In this document: piece after piece, positions 1-13,163 of the stretch
Layout: each line of letters opens with the position of its first letter
Position numbering within the stretch: position 1 is the stretch's first letter
From: Cystobasidium ongulense
Lineage: Eukaryota > Basidiomycota > Cystobasidiomycetes > Cystobasidiales > Cystobasidiaceae
Assembly: GCA_022835595.1 (NCBI GenBank)
Contig: BQUP01000002.1
Location: 434,001-498,000, forward strand
Direction of reading: 5' to 3'
Length of the DNA stretch: 64,000 bases
Translations under genes and position numbers: made by a program
Notes under the pieces: generated by a model
The model's database searches: none
Told to the model about the DNA's origin: nothing
What the model saw: the letters and a program-made list of their open reading frames with translations, nothing else

Positions 1-263
1 CTCTGGAGGTGCTCTTTCTTGTTGAATGTCTGTGGACGACATGTATGCAATTTCAACAATAGTCAGCATTGTTGGAGGACCTGACGGAAGCCCATCCACC
101 ACAAATACAGGTTGATCGAGGCTGTTCAACTGACCATGCCGCAGTACGAGCACATCGAGGTGCGTTCCTTTCGGGGCTTGGAGGAGGACGAGACTGGTGA
201 TGGAGCCTTGCCTCCCAACTCGGCTACACTCGCTGCAGCCATGTCGTCGCTGCTCGTCGCCAT
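1..263 (-). CDS. C2H2 zinc-finger transcription factor, N-terminal fragment (runs off the left edge)
   Basis: The minus strand reads from ATG at 263-261: a 43-residue first exon (135-263) rich in Ser/Ala, ending in a basic stretch and the sequence CSYCGM. A GT-AG intron (30-134, donor GTCAGT) follows, and exon 2 (1-29) continues TFNKKEHLQ. Joined in phase this gives CSYCGMTFNKKEHLQ, the first half of a classical C2H2 finger (C-x2-C, then Phe and the EHL-Q/R helix start). Fungal regulators with such a finger near the N-terminus often carry a second finger and a fungal-specific trans domain, but that part lies outside the window, so target and role are unknown. The long spacer to the right would be its promoter. 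I am confident of the finger, less so of the exact start. Confidence 0.7.
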
Positions 264-2328
264 GTTGGGCGGTTAGTTACCAACTGATAGACAGTGTTGA
301 ACGTGATCCCGCTTTCTTCGAGAGGCGGTTGTGATCGACTTTCGAGCGAGCACTTGGCTTGCAGGATGCGAAGAGGCAGAGGGGTGGGACGAGCAGGATA
401 CAGGATGAGAAGGTGTGTGTGTCTGGTGTAGAGGCGAAGGGAACGTAGACAGTTGCGCCTTCGTGTCCTCTTGCGCTCTTGTCTTTCTTTTCTGATTGAT
501 GCCGGCCCGGTGGATCAGTTGAGCGATCAAGGTTGAAGCAGGGCCCTGCGTGAGATTGGGTTTCGTGAGCTGGATACAGGTGGAGTGGACACAAGCAACG
601 TTTCACCTACAAGCAGCACGCCAGTAGTGCACTTCTTCGCTCCTTCTTCTCCAAGAAAAAAGTGCTCTCCCTTTGTATAGCAAGTTATGCGTCACCTCGA
701 GCTCGTCGCGCTAGTCGAGCAAGGAGAATAAATGCTCGAATATGCGCGAATGATTTGGTACCGAGAATCTGATTCGTTTGGTGTATCGCCAAGTGTTATC
801 TGAGCTCCAAGTCGCTGGTATAACGCGTGGAGGGGCGTTGTGAATGTGTTCTGATAGGCAGACGGGTATGGTGGATGGGCTGACTAGACTCTATTCTATC
901 GAAAGCTTTCCTTGCCCTCCACTGCCAATTGATTGGGAGATGACCGAGTGTGACACTATCTTTGAGACCCACCACTGTGCAGAGGCTGTTCACTCGTGTC
1001 GTCGAATGCTCGTCAAGCGCAGCTTCAAAAGAAAGAAAAGACAAACAGAGCAGAATGAGGGGGGACAGTTGGCAAAAGTCTGGGGAAGTTGGGAAGCGCG
1101 AGTGGGTTGAGAATCTGGGGTAGCCAGCCGGAACACCTCTTTGCAGCCAATCACAGAGCTGGACCGCTCAATGCGCGGGTCCCCGGACATGTCTCTGCAA
1201 GCCGAACGCTCTGATCGGGGAACTCTACCGCGACCCTCCTTTCTAATTGGCTGGCAACGGCAGCATCTTGATCGCGAGTCTGCGTTGCCATCAGGATCAA
1301 CGGGCAACGTAAAGTTAGCTCTTCAGGCTATGTTTTAACAGGTGACTCAAAAAGGTGGCAAGGATTCGGGCTAGACTCTTTGCGTTGGGAATACTTGTCT
1401 TTTGGGTGTTCTGCTTCCCTCGATGCAACAGTGCAGGTATTTCATTAATTAACATTGACTCAGGCCAAGGCAAACTTATCCAGAATCAAGTACCGACAGC
1501 TGCGACATCAAATGTACTTTAATCGTAAAGTAGGCAGTCGTCTGTATCGGCCCTGACAGATCATGTGAAAAAGTGATCTACGACGTGAAACTTAATCAGA
1601 TCAGACAGGCAGCAGAAACCTGAGAAATCCTGAATAATATTATGCCCTAAGCCTAAGGTGCTTTTATAGTCACGAAAATGCTCCTGTTTCGCGTTGAAAC
1701 AGTACTATCAATTAGGACCTTTCAAAGCAAAGAAACGGATGATCAACACTGACTCATCCAACTGCTGTACACATGCTGTACATGATTGTAACTCGGCTCA
1801 CGGCTATTATGCAGCTGTATCCTGACAATGACACCAACTAAAACTGAATGCATTCTGACTCCTTCAGTATATCCCATGTTGGTTTCAATCAGGCTTCTAG
1901 CGATTTGACGACCTTGCTACCATACAAGATAAGGTCGGGCAAGACCTGCTCGGGATTTTCAGCGGACTTGCAGTAGGCGTCTCGATAGCGAGCTATCTCG
2001 CCAGGTGGACCTCAAGGGTGCTCACGCGACATTGCACAGATCACGTCAATTCATGGTCATGTTTGAGAAATAGGCAAGCGTGTGGATAAAGTTGTTGTTC
2101 TTTGTCATTGAAACCAAAAGCAAGGCGTACAATCTTACAGCTTCGTTGCTACAACTGTTCTCCCAGGAAATGAATACTTCAAAATGGTCCAGAACCGCAT
2201 CGATTTTGTCGTGTTTTTGTGAGAATGGTCGAATATTTCTACTTCATCAAGTAATATATCGTGTTATCTCGAAAGGACTCTAATAGGTGGTGATAACGAA
2301 TAGCCTGATTAATCTTGACTTTGTTCGT
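264..2328. other. Intergenic region, promoter side of the zinc-finger gene
   Basis: About 2 kb with no reading frame I can support. It separates the 5' end of the zinc-finger gene from the 3' end of the Mg2+ transporter. Short open frames here have no recognisable protein character and no splice-consistent extension. The right half (about 1430-2300) looks more AT-rich. No tRNA or repeat was recognised. Confidence 0.5.
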
Positions 2329-4856
2329 CTACAAGAAAGCTAATAGTTTCGTAGCACCTTCTTTTAGTGCTGCACTTGCCAATCCATCCGCTATTGACGT
2401 TCCATTCAAAATTACTTCGCCACTTGGGGTGATGATTGGAGGTGGCAGGATCACATCTCCTCCCATAGCTGCTGCGAGAGCATATGCGCCCACCAAAAGT
2501 AGTTGACCTAGTAGATCGACTGCTGATGATAGCAAAGGTAAAGCACTGTTTGGGAGTGACAATGTTAGCCCTGAGGTTTTAGGCACGGGTTGAGATGAAA
2601 GAGGAAAGGAAATCCTACTTGATATCAGGATCATAGTCTCTCTGCCAAAGCCAAAAAGTCAACCAATAAGCGCAATAAAGAGCAGCGAGCATCTATGAAT
2701 CAAAGTATCGTTTGAGGAAAATTAGCACATGTCTTCCGTCCCATGTTCAAGAGCATGGTCTAAGGTGAAAGGACCTACGACTACTAAGCTCATCACGGTG
2801 TAAGTGAACGTGAAAGCGATGCCGACCCTAGCCTGTCCAGTTATCCAAACGAACCCTAAGAAAGCGATAAGTATAGGGGTTGTTATCAGGAATAGAGTTG
2901 ATCCTGTTAGAAGGTAGCGTTCCTCTTTTGCTCCATGCAATGCTGTTGAAATCCTTGAAACGAAAATCGCTCCGACATTACCAGCAACACCTGGAAATTC
3001 GGTCAAGAATCAGTCAATATGACCTGGTCCCAGGATATAGCGAGTGATGCAACTTACCTGTCACCACTGGAGCAATCAGACCAAAACCTCTATACTCATT
3101 GACGTAGGTCTGTAAGACCACTCCGGTAGCACTGTATAAAGTCAGGATTGTCAGTCACAGGGTTATCAGTACATACGAATTTGGAAAGCTTACCTTGAAA
3201 CAGCCAGAGCTAAAAGTAAAGGTATCCATCCCGCCCAGATTAATTCCTGCACATATGCATTCCTTAAAGTTAAAAAGACGTTCATACCGATAAAGACGAG
3301 AAGGCAAAAGAAGATAACAGTAGACCATAATGTGCCTACGAAACTTGATCCTACTTTTGCTACTACCCCTAATATTGTTAATGCTAGAAGATCACCTAAT
3401 GAAGCTGCCAATGGGGTTGCAAGGTTATCTGCGAAAGCATCATTCACAGTCAGTACATGCAAAACAACTTGATAATAAGACAAACGGGAAGTAAATAGGG
3501 TGTGATAGGATGGAACTCACCTGGGTTGATCCGAAGGAAGCGACTAACAACGACCAAAGAACACATAAAAGCGCCAACAACAGCTGATGAAGCAGAAGCC
3601 GCAATCATACTAGCGCATAAAACCATCAAACACTCAAAATATCCACCTCTTTCAATTCCGTAAATTGAAATATCATGTCCAGTCAGAGTTGCTGGTGAAT
3701 TTGCTAATCCTGTTCGGGACATTAATCCTAATATGAATGCTACTATTCCTGCTAGTAAAGAAACTAAGAGTGCTTGTACTTGAAGCAGAGCCATGTTTCC
3801 TAGAATCAAAGAACGACGTGTTTGACGGAGATCTAATTCGCCTATGTTGGCCTGTATGTTCGTTGGTGTATATGTGTGAGCCAAATACAAGTCTTCCGAA
3901 CCATACATACAGCGAAACGCAATACGTACAGAAGTTGAGAAACGAGCAGCCAGATTCATTTCCAAGTTGCCTTTGAGATTGAGTAGGATAGGCACGAGGA
4001 TGAAGAGCTCCTCGACGCGTAGAAACACTGGCCAGTGCTATTGCAAGATGAGAACGTGGATTCAACTCGAGTGATTGAGGGAGAAATGCCCAGATAGTCA
4101 CGCACCTTCATTTCAGCCAACACTTCACCAGCTAGTACTGATCCCAACATGGATAACAAGATACTAGGCACAGTCTACAATGAATAAATACGTATGCGAG
4201 TGTGTATCAGTCACTGCTTGGCACTTCCGAATGCAGGCAAGATAGGGAAAACTCACGACGAAAGCCATCTCTTTAGCGAATCGACCAGCATTATATTTAT
4301 CTTTGCTGTTCCTTTTCTTCTTTCTCGTAGGTTTACTATTACCAGCCTCACGCTTTCCATCTCTTTTCTCGCTGTTATCAGAGAGTAGATGATGATCATC
4401 ATTATTGACACGATCATCCTGTTCGCGTTCTAGCGTGTTATCTCGGCTTATGAAACCATTTTGATGCAATCCTAGCGAACTTGCATTATTGCTTGATGAG
4501 GAATCATTCTTGAGCCTGTAGGCTACGGGCCTGTCGTAGTCTTGCTCACCCCCGAAACTAGGTAGCAGTTCGTCGTCTTCACTGGAAGCGATACTGTGAT
4601 TTGAGCTGTTGGACAATTTGTATCCAATCTCATCATTCTCCAAGGGTGTTATTGCTTTCCCTTTGCCTTTGGTATCCCACTGAAGCGAGCTTGCCTCTTC
4701 TTCTTCTCCTCCTCCTCCTCCATGCTGTTGTTCCTGCCGCTCGACGCCCGCAGCCTCGCCCTCCGGCGTGCGAGTCTCGTAGATTCGCCCATTGCCATGA
4801 CGATGCAATGAGTCAATGCTGCTTTTCTTGCTGGTCAGCTGCACATCGTTTCCCAT
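2329..4856 (-). CDS. SLC41/MgtE-family divalent cation (Mg2+) transporter
   Basis: Nine exons join in phase on the minus strand to a protein of roughly 650 residues. Exon 1 (4257-4856) encodes a long hydrophilic, Ser/Asp/Lys-rich cytoplasmic N-terminus. After it come VPSILLSMLGSVLAGEVL, LNLKGNLEMNLAARFSTS and ANIGEL, the hallmark first MgtE block of SLC41 carriers, then NPDNLATPLAASLGDLLAL and GVAGNVGAIFVSRISTALH, the family's paired repeats. Numerous hydrophobic helices span exons 3-9, and the last exon is 2329-2545. SLC41 proteins move Mg2+ across the plasma or organelle membrane, possibly by Na+ exchange; which membrane applies here cannot be read from sequence. The intron between FSTS and ANIG falls exactly inside the conserved core, which supports the model. 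Confidence 0.9.
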
Positions 4857-5337
4857 TCGTCGTCTTTGTGCTCGCTACTCCAGGTCGTGTGGGTGGGCAT
4901 GCAAGCTTGAAAGCAAAGGCTGTGTGAAAGTAGCAAGGCTGCGGCGGCGGCAAGTGAAAGCTGGAGTGGCGTTGCAATTGCATGGTGTGTCACACGCAAC
5001 AAGCACGGACGAGGAATCAGCTGGCCCGCTGCATTTGCTTATAGCGGTACAGACCTGGCCTTGGACATCCTGGGCTGGCTTGTAGTCGCCAGCTTGCTCA
5101 CTATTCCAATATCTTAAAAGCGTGACCAACTATACGTCGGGTCACAAACACGCCTGGAGCATTTACAACGCTCACGCATCGCACTGACTCGCGCGGGCTA
5201 TGTATGCAGGTAAGCAAGGATACTCTGCTGCTGTTTGACGGATGTCTCTGTTGACCTCCGGCTAGATTATCTATCCTGTCCTTCCCCTCCAAAAGACGCC
5301 CCGTGGAAGAGTCAGCAGCCGAAGGTCGAGTGACACG
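4857..5337. promoter_or_regulatory. Divergent promoter region, Mg2+ transporter / secreted protein
   Basis: A 481-bp spacer between two divergent starts. No coding frame is supported and no specific operator was recognised. Confidence 0.4.
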
Positions 5338-5963
5338 ATGCATACATCAAGATACCTGTGGGCCTTGCTGCTTGTACTACTTGCCTGTATGATGACCTCA
5401 ACGAAAGCGGCGCCAGTCACAGGCGGGTTATGCGCAACAGGAGGGGCATGTGAGTGCACAACCGATGGCGAGATGGTGGTGAGTTTCAAAAGCTTCTCAG
5501 AGCAATGTCTCCTAAGGCGTTGATAGTATGCCGGTATCGCGAAAGACTGGGCATCACAGTATTTCGACTGCAACGGACTCAAACTTGCTAATGTTGGCTG
5601 TATTGCATTGTATAAACAGTGCTCTGAAGGGAACAAGGCCATCTTGATGTGCGACAAGGGTGCATGGCTCCATTACTCCCCCTGTTCAGACGTGAGTGCA
5701 GTTGAAGGGATCATTTGAAACATCGCCCGTCCTCGGGCGCAGCCTTGCATAGAATCGTGGGGTGGTAAATGTTCTGACCATTGTTTACGTCCTGTGCTTC
5801 TATTGAATAGAGTGAGCTGTGTGATACTGGGTCGAGTACTACGACGGATGCTCAATGTCGCGCCACGAATAAATTGGCCAAGCGATGTCAAGCCAATGCC
5901 AAAAGAAGGGTAGGCAATCCTGCTGCCACTGTCACAGCCACCGTTACAGTATTCGGGTCTTGA
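5338..5963 (+). CDS. Small cysteine-rich secreted protein (candidate effector)
   Basis: Three exons, 5338-5478, 5527-5691 and 5811-5963, join in phase to a 152-residue protein; the introns are 48 and 119 nt with GTGAGT donors. Residues 1 to about 25 form a typical signal peptide: short polar start, a Leu-rich core (LWALLLVLLAC), then STKA/AP as a likely cleavage site. The mature part has 11 cysteines, starting with GLCATGGACECT, and no membrane helix or GPI signal. I recognise no family. Size, secretion signal and cysteine density fit the broad class of fungal secreted effectors or cell-surface proteins; a host-directed role is inference. The odd cysteine number leaves at least one unpaired or intermolecular. 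Confidence 0.7.
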
Positions 5964-6709
5964 AAGTGCAGAACTTCACTGAGTATGCTCTGTAGAATCT
6001 CTTGTTAAGGTCTCATTGTTACCATTTCTCTGCATTCTTTACCTTTCTTGCTTCTCTAGTGCGCATATATCATCAAGGTCTTCGGATACAGATGCCTTTT
6101 CTTGCTCTCCGGCTTTCTCCCCGATCATTTGTGTGCGGTTGGGTACAGCCTGCTATTTGCCATTCGACGACTTGCTTGCAAGCCTTGACAACAGCTATCA
6201 TAGAAGCGCCTGCCAGTCATGGCCGAAAAGCAACCTTGCCTGCCTGCCTGGAATTTGCCACCCCGGACAGACGATCGACTTGCAGCTTTGCCTTTTGGTG
6301 GCGACGAGTGCTGTCTACTTGACCTTTTCCCTTCCGTATTGTAGGGTGCGCAGGGCTGGACGGCGTGTAGATAGCTGAGACGCAGCGTGTTGATGGCAGC
6401 AAGTGTAGAGAGTGATAATTGCCCCATCGTTGTTGCAAGCCCACTCACATTCTTTCCTCCTCCTCCCTCTGCGTTTGCTGCACTCGCCTTGCACCGCTGC
6501 AGCCAGCCAGGCGTTTGGCCAACCTTTGCCTGTTCGCGGTCGACTCTGTGTGCGGCGAGCTGAGCAAGATGGCGGACGCGACGACGACGGCAGCAGCACG
6601 ATGAGAAGAGCAGCACGACAGCGCACACACACACACAGCAGCACTTGGAAGACTAGCGGGCTGCAGCTGGCGTGAACAGCCCGCAGCCAGCCAGCCAGCC
6701 ATCAAAAGG
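5964..6709. promoter_or_regulatory. Intergenic region upstream of Ada3
   Basis: A 746-bp stretch between the secreted-protein stop and the Ada3 start. Open frames on both strands lack protein character. The last 200 bp are rich in CAG/GCA repeats and purine-pyrimidine runs, consistent with a 5' leader. Confidence 0.4.
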
Positions 6710-9700
6710 ATGGCCGCCCACTCGCTGGCCAATGGGAGGACGACGCCAGGCCCGCCTTCATCGACCTCGTCGCAGCAGTCCTCGACGTCGCGGCGGGCAG
6801 GAGGGACGGCGTCAGCGATGGAGGGTGCAGCAGGCAGCAGCAGCAGAGGGCGAGCAGCACCAGCAGTGCAGGCCGCAATGTACACGCCGCTCGCTGCACC
6901 GTCGTCCATCCAGCCATCGACGCTCCTCCGCCTGGGCGTCGTCCTCGCCGGGCCATCAGCAGGGTCAAGCTCCTCAGCCGGGTCGAGTGGCAGTGGCGAG
7001 AGCTCGCAGGAAGGGCTGCTTGCACTGCAGGAAGAGCTGGCAGGCGTGAGAGACGCTGCAGAGGCACGCAGCAGAGGTGCCGTGCAGCAAAGAGCACGCG
7101 CATCGACTGCCTATCCACGCCCCACTCCACCCTCCGCCCCGTCATCGTCACTCCGCTCAAAATTGTCCCCTACCGCCTCGACAAGCAGGGAGAAGATCCC
7201 ATCAAGCTCCACCGCAACACGGCCTCCAACTCCGCTCAACGCTTCCACACTCGGAACTAACAATGCCATCAACAATGCTCCCCCGTCCAGAGGCGTCAAG
7301 CGCAGTCGGGCCCAGGATAGCGCGAGTGGTGGGGTGGATATCTATACGCGAAGCTTCTTCCCAAGTATGCTGATTGACTCTCAATTATCTTACCTTGTTC
7401 CACAATAATACTGCGCACCGCCTGCTCCTCCTGCCTCGGCACTCTCACAGACTCCTCCCTTTCACCGCAATCAGCAACCTCTATATCCTCCTTCGAGCCT
7501 ACAAACTCTCAAAATGTACCCCGTCCATCTTCCTCGCGGCACACTTCACCTGCAGTATCCACCTCTACCACAGCAAGCGGTGCAGGTCTCGGTCTGTCGA
7601 GTTCAAAGCTTTCAAGAACAGCTTCTCTGTCCAAAGAAGGCAAAGAAGGGAGCAATTCCCCACACCCTGGCACTCCTTCGATATCCTCCGCGTCTACTAC
7701 ATCCGTAAAGGACAGTAAACCTCTAGCTATCCCTGGAATGGGAGCACCTATGCCTGCTCTGCCTGGCTTTACAAAAAAGAAGAAACCGCTGCCACAGCAA
7801 TTGGAGAAGCCGTGAGTTCCGGTTCTGTGATTGTATACAATGCACTATGCTTACAAGCTCATCATGCCATCGTTACTTGCTGTCTTTCACTTAACAGAGC
7901 ATCCCCAGCCTCTACGTCTCGACAATTCTCCCCGCCAATCGAACCGCCCCGGACAGCGTCGACTTCCCGACTTCCACCTCCACCATCAAGTTTACCGCCC
8001 CGACCAGCTTCACTTCCGCCGAAGCCAGTCATGGCATATGTCGCACCCACCTCGTCCTCTTTACATCGTCGTGAAACGTCAGGGACGGGTTCCACTTCGA
8101 GCAGAGCAACAGAAGGGAATGACAGAGATCGCCAGCAATACCGAGAGAAAGAGAAGGAAAGAGATCGTACTATAAGTACCAATGGCAGCAATAGCAATCT
8201 CATTAATAACAATAACGATAGAGATCAGCAGTACCAGCGTGATAAGGAAAGAGATCGAAGAGAAAGATCAATTAGTAAAGGAAAAGAATCGGAACGTGAT
8301 TCAACAAATAATAGTCATGACTCAATGCAAGATTCATTGAAGATGTCGCAGCAAAGAAGTAACTCGTCTACGAGCACACCCATTAATGAGATGTCTTTAA
8401 GTTATCCAAAACCTCCCGAACCCTCTCCGCGCCTGCCGGAAGATGAACCCCCTCCTCCTCCTCCACTACCTCCTCCGCCAGAAATCGAAGATGTAGATAT
8501 GGACCTTTCGGCTCCTATCATAGCTATCGAAGATGCAACGCCTACACCTGAACCTGACAGTACCGTCAAGACAGCTGTCAGTGAAGACTCGAATGAATCA
8601 AGTCCTGCCGTCGCGACTGTCGTGTCTTCTGTAGAAGATACGCCAACTACAACATCTGAAAAGCCTCCTTTGCAAACGCAACAGAGCCGGCCTAGAAAGA
8701 CTTTACCCCCTTCTTCGAATGCTACGGCAAGTATAGACTCGCCAGCTTCTTCACCCAAGGCTTCCGCTGCTCCTGCCCCTTCGGCTATACCTGCAAATCT
8801 TACTGGAGGTCCCCCTTCTCGACCTAATACTCCACTAGGGAGGAAGAAGCTGCCTGCATCTGTGACTGCCGCCGCTTCGCGTCGTGACTCGCCTGCTCCT
8901 ACCGTAAAGGATGGCGCACCGACCCCAACTTCGGCCAGCCTACCAGCAGCGCAAGAAGCTTCCCGTCAGTCACCTGCTCGTTCATCATCATTGTTACCCA
9001 ACCAACAGCAACCTCTGCAAGAAGGCGGTAAAACATCAGCAGGAAGAGGAGACGTAGAAACTTTAGCTGCACTAGAAGCAAAGCAAAAACGGAAAGAAGA
9101 AAAACGGAAAAGAAAATTAGCGATCCTCCTTGCTAATGGCGGTGGTGGATCCACTACACCTTCTAATTCTATTTCCTCACCCAAAACAAATGGTATTAAC
9201 GGTTCACCTACTATCAAAGTTAACGTCGTTTCCCCTTCGACTAGTAATAGAAATGATTCGATGCCTCCTCCTAGCAAATTGAGAAGGGTTGATAGTGCTA
9301 CTTCTATTGATTCAATCGATAAGACTGGATTAAAACTGAAACTTAACGGTATTACTCTCAATCGAGTGAGTTGACTCGCATAAGGCTATTATCGGACATT
9401 AAGGGGCTATTTCTGACATTTCTTTTCTGCTCCAGACGAAGTCGGCGACTCCTGCAGATGCACCTCAACAACCGGTTAAGAAAGGACCTTCCATTCCTGG
9501 CGTTGCTGATGATTTCACGTGAGCTTGCAATTGCGCGGGTCTTGTGCCGTGCTCCATGGCTGAATATTCAAACATCTTTGCAGACTTCCGACGCGAGCGC
9601 TTGTACCTCCTCCGCCTGCAATCCATCTTCCTGCGCCTACACCTAGCAAGCAATCCGAGATCAATGAGAATTTCGACAACGCGAAACCTTCCACTCAAGT

Positions 9701-10898
9701 GCCTTATACAACATTTGCGAATTGGGTCAATGACTTTTTCAGAAGTTTCGGTGAAGATGATCTCGCCTTTTTAGCCCCTAAGCCTGAAGATCCAGGAGTG
9801 TACGACATTCCGCCTCTAGGACCTCATTATCAAGATACATGGGCGGCTATGGACGCTGAGCTCAATGGTGAACAGGTTGAAGGACCTCCTCCTAGTACAG
9901 TCCTAGTACCTCCTGCCTTGAGACGCTTCAAATCGCAAAATTTGACAACGGCTGCGTTGACTACGGAGAATATCTACCTGGGTCCGCTTGGAGAACGCCT
10001 CATCTCGGCCTTTAAAGATACGAAGGATATTCGGGGAATAATGGACGATTTACTCGCAGCACAGGAGGAAATGCAGATAGACAAGGCCAACATGGATATG
10101 ACTACGATCTTGGACCCGACGAACAGCGCTCCTGGGATTATGATCCAGCCAAGTCAGCCAACCGGAGAAGCAGCCTATAATACACAAATCAGCCCACAGA
10201 TCCTTACATCTGCCATGTTCAATGACTCGAACACTCTTGCAGCGACGCCCTCCATCAAGGAAATGGACGCGCTCGATTTCGAATCCCGTTTGACGAGAGA
10301 ATTGTCTTTCCTTGGTATTATTCCATTGCCAACGAGGATCGCTCCTCTGCCAACTACTGCGAAGCCCTCCAAGAAAACAGCGGAAAGTAACATGACTCAA
10401 TTCGATCTGTCTTCTTCAGTTGATTGGTCAAGCAGGGCAGACGATGAGATCTCTACAGCTCTACGAGCGTGTCAGCGACAATTGCAAAAACAGGTTACGT
10501 TGAACGATAAACGAAAAGAACGCTTATCATCTATAGTCAGACGGCGTATTGCGTATCAAGAGTATGAACACCTTCGAGACGGCCTGGAAGCTGTCATTGA
10601 AGGCGCATGGGCGAAACGACAACGGGCTGCTCAGCGCAAAGCTCAGAAGGATCGGAAAGATAAAGATAAAAAGGGTGAGAGAGAAAAGGACCGGGATAAG
10701 CTTGAAGCTGCTTCATTAGCTCAATCTATAGCTGCTCTCAATACTCCTCAACCTCTCTCTGCAACCCTGGTCGCTGCGCTTACGAAACGCCGCAATCTTG
10801 TGGACAGTGTACAGCCTCTCTTCCCACCCAACGCATATGTTCTCCCAACAGAGTCCATTTATCAAGGCTTAGGGATCGAGGCTGCGAAAGACGCGTAG
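6710..10898 (+). CDS. ADA3: Transcriptional adapter Ada3/Ngg1, SAGA histone acetyltransferase module
   Basis: Five exons (6710-7364, 7451-7811, 7898-9365, 9436-9518, 9584-10898) join in phase to 1293 residues. The first two thirds are low-complexity Ser/Pro/Ala/Lys sequence with poly-Pro and Arg/Asp/Glu runs. The C-terminal part carries the Ada3 signature: TFANWVNDFF followed by LGPLGERLISAFKD, then the conserved block DDEISTALRACQRQL, KRKERLSSIVRRRIAYQEYE and AWAKRQR. Ada3 bridges Gcn5-Ada2 to SAGA/ADA and stimulates nucleosome acetylation in the nucleus. The protein is longer than yeast Ngg1 (about 700 residues) because of the disordered N-terminal part. Exon 4 is only 83 nt. It converges on the aldo-keto reductase gene. 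Confidence 0.9.
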
Positions 10899-11168
10899 AT
10901 AGGAGCAATCAAGGCGGTTTGCCTCAAGTGCAGCGCGAACAAGTCAAGGCGGCCATCATTCGCACAGCTGAGCCTGGCACGCCCGAACAGATGTATTTAG
11001 TCGCAATTACAATTCAGTTTCGATATGCAACGACTCAGTACGCAAAGTACAGCCATGCGTCACGAACTAGTGCTCTTCAGTAAACTTCCTAAGTCACTGA
11101 CATTACTGACTCTGTAGCCATGCGTTTCTAGGTTTGGCATACAATACTCTGTGGCAGCGGCATCTAGA

Positions 11169-12590
11169 CTAGACATTGACAGTGTGCATGTGTGACTCAG
11201 GATAACGAGTACCACTTGCTGGGAGCTGCTTTATGATCTCTCTGATCTTCTTGTCATCCTCTTTAGTGATCTTAATGTGTGTAGCGCCGAAGTTCTCTTC
11301 CAAATATCTACACGCGAACAGCAAACAGGGTCAGTACATGGCAAATAGCGATCTTGACGGGCCAATCATACTTGATGCTCTTAGTGCCTGGGATTGGGAT
11401 AATGTCATCACCCTGATACATCAGCCAAGCTAGTGTTAGCTGACCAGGCGTGCAGCCTTTCTCCTTGGCCAACTCCTCAATACGTTTGACCAGCTAATGC
11501 GAGTATGAAAATGATAATCAGTCATTGCGCCGAAGAATAAGATATGCAGATAAGCTTACTTCGAGATTCTTTGGAAAGTTTTCCTTGCTGAAGCGAGGAG
11601 TCATTCGGCGGAAATCACCTTCTTCGAAATCTTCAGGGGACTTATATTTTCCAGTCAAGAAACCTCGTCCCAGGGGAGAATAGGCAACAAGTGCTACTCC
11701 AAGCTCCCTGCAGGCTTCCAAAACACCATTCTCTTCGATGTCTAGTGTCCACGGGGAATACTCTGTTTGGACTGCATCGATCTTGGCGACTTTGCAGGCT
11801 CTTCGAAGAGTCTCTGCAGAACATTCGGAAAGACCAAGATACTTGCATTTTCCAGCCTTTCTACCTTCTTCCATAGCAGCAACGGTTTCCTCGATAGGCC
11901 TGACTCGGAGATCCCGTCAGTCTACATATATACAGAATGACCGTGAGATTGCGTGACCTACACGTTGGGATCAATTCGGTGAAGGTAGTATAGGTCGACA
12001 TATGGCAAATTGAGACGCTTCAAGCTCTCGTCGAGTGACGACCTAGCATAATCAGGCTTGCCGTTGATTTGCCAATTAAGCTGACGCGTCTTCCTGTCGA
12101 AATCATTGCCAAATTTGGTCGCTAGGAAGACTTTTTCGCGGTTGCCCGGCTCGTTTAGAACCGATCCGAGAAGCTCTTCATTTGAACCACATCCGTACCT
12201 GGACGTGAGGAGAGCATGGTGCGAAAAATAATCAATGCCGTGTTGGGCCAACTGCCAAAAATTGCAAAGAGATGAGGAACATACATGTCGGCAGTATCCC
12301 AGAAGGTACAACCAATTTCAATAGCTCTTCTGAGTGTCTTTTTGGAAGTCTCGTCGTCAAAAGCCCCGTAGAAAGCGCTGTATTTTGGGTGTAGAGGTGT
12401 CAGTGGCGACTCAAGTGCGTAGTCTGTGAAAAGCGCACCTCATGCCCATTGCACCGAAGCCTGAATACGATGGAAACAAGCAAAGGTGTACAATGAGATC
12501 AGGCTTCATTCACCGCCAGTACGGGACCCTGTCCAACTCACCGGGCGCGGGGACCCGGATATCCTGGAACTTCTTTGTGGTAATGCTCAT
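11169..12590 (-). CDS. Aldo-keto reductase (YakC / pyridoxal-reductase-like)
   Basis: The minus strand starts [17 protein letters not shown] at 12590, and several exons join in phase to a stop at 11169-11171. Recognisable blocks are [19 protein letters not shown] (catalytic Asp and Tyr), VFLATKFG (catalytic Lys) and [12 protein letters not shown] (catalytic His), then [43 protein letters not shown] and the NADPH-binding end [18 protein letters not shown]. This is a full-length (beta/alpha)8 NADPH-dependent carbonyl reductase of the AKR13-like group that includes fission-yeast pyridoxal reductase and yakC. The substrate cannot be read from sequence. The start ATG lies in a good context and gives the expected short lead before the first strand. 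Confidence 0.9.
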
Positions 12591-13163
12591 AATTGCAACA
12601 GAGTGCGGTGCTTTGGCAAGATGGTAGATTGAAGTTGTAATTGGTGAGAAAGGGGCAGACATCAAGCTGTGGTGCTTTCGCACAATTGTCCGCTGGACGA
12701 GCTGATCGGCACATGTTAACGCCGACGCATGTCGTATGCGTCAGAGCTCTTTACGAAGCCCTACCGGTACAGCATCCATTGTTCGGATGTATGGATGTAG
12801 ATGAGCATATTACAGAATTTAGAAAGGTCTGGACATGTTCTGGTCACAGTCTTGTTGCGTCTTGCAGCTTCTCTTTCTGCGCGCCTACCGTAGACGAAAG
12901 GGTGGCGCCAACCTGTCTTGGACGCAAAAAGCGTGGCGGGCAGAGTCGCGAGGCCGTCCACTGAATGTCTGAGCCGCCAGGAAGAAGTGCATAAGAGTAC
13001 CATTGGCGTATTCATTACTGACTGGTCTCGGTCTGTCTTTCTGCGTGCACTTGACTCTCGATCACCATGCTCATGGGCAAGAGCTCGCTGGTAAGGCAGC
13101 AGACGATACACACTTGCCTACGAGTATAGCAGCAGCAAGCGTGTATTGCATCCATTCATCAAG
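12591..13163. promoter_or_regulatory. Divergent promoter, aldo-keto reductase / Pol32
   Basis: A 573-bp spacer between divergent genes. An alternative upstream ATG for Pol32 exists at 13068, followed by a possible GTAAGG donor, so the last 100 bp may be transcribed leader or an extra short exon. No other gene is visible. Confidence 0.4.

Noticed and set aside
6400-7300. Long antisense frames opposite the Ada3 N-terminus
   Set aside because: They arise from the GC-rich low-complexity codons of Ada3 exon 1, which is supported by in-phase splicing to the conserved Ada3 domain.
13068-13163. Upstream ATG with GTAAGG donor as the true Pol32 start
   Set aside because: It adds eight residues without family similarity; the ATG at 13164 gives a normal Pol32 N-terminus. 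It is left open as an alternative.
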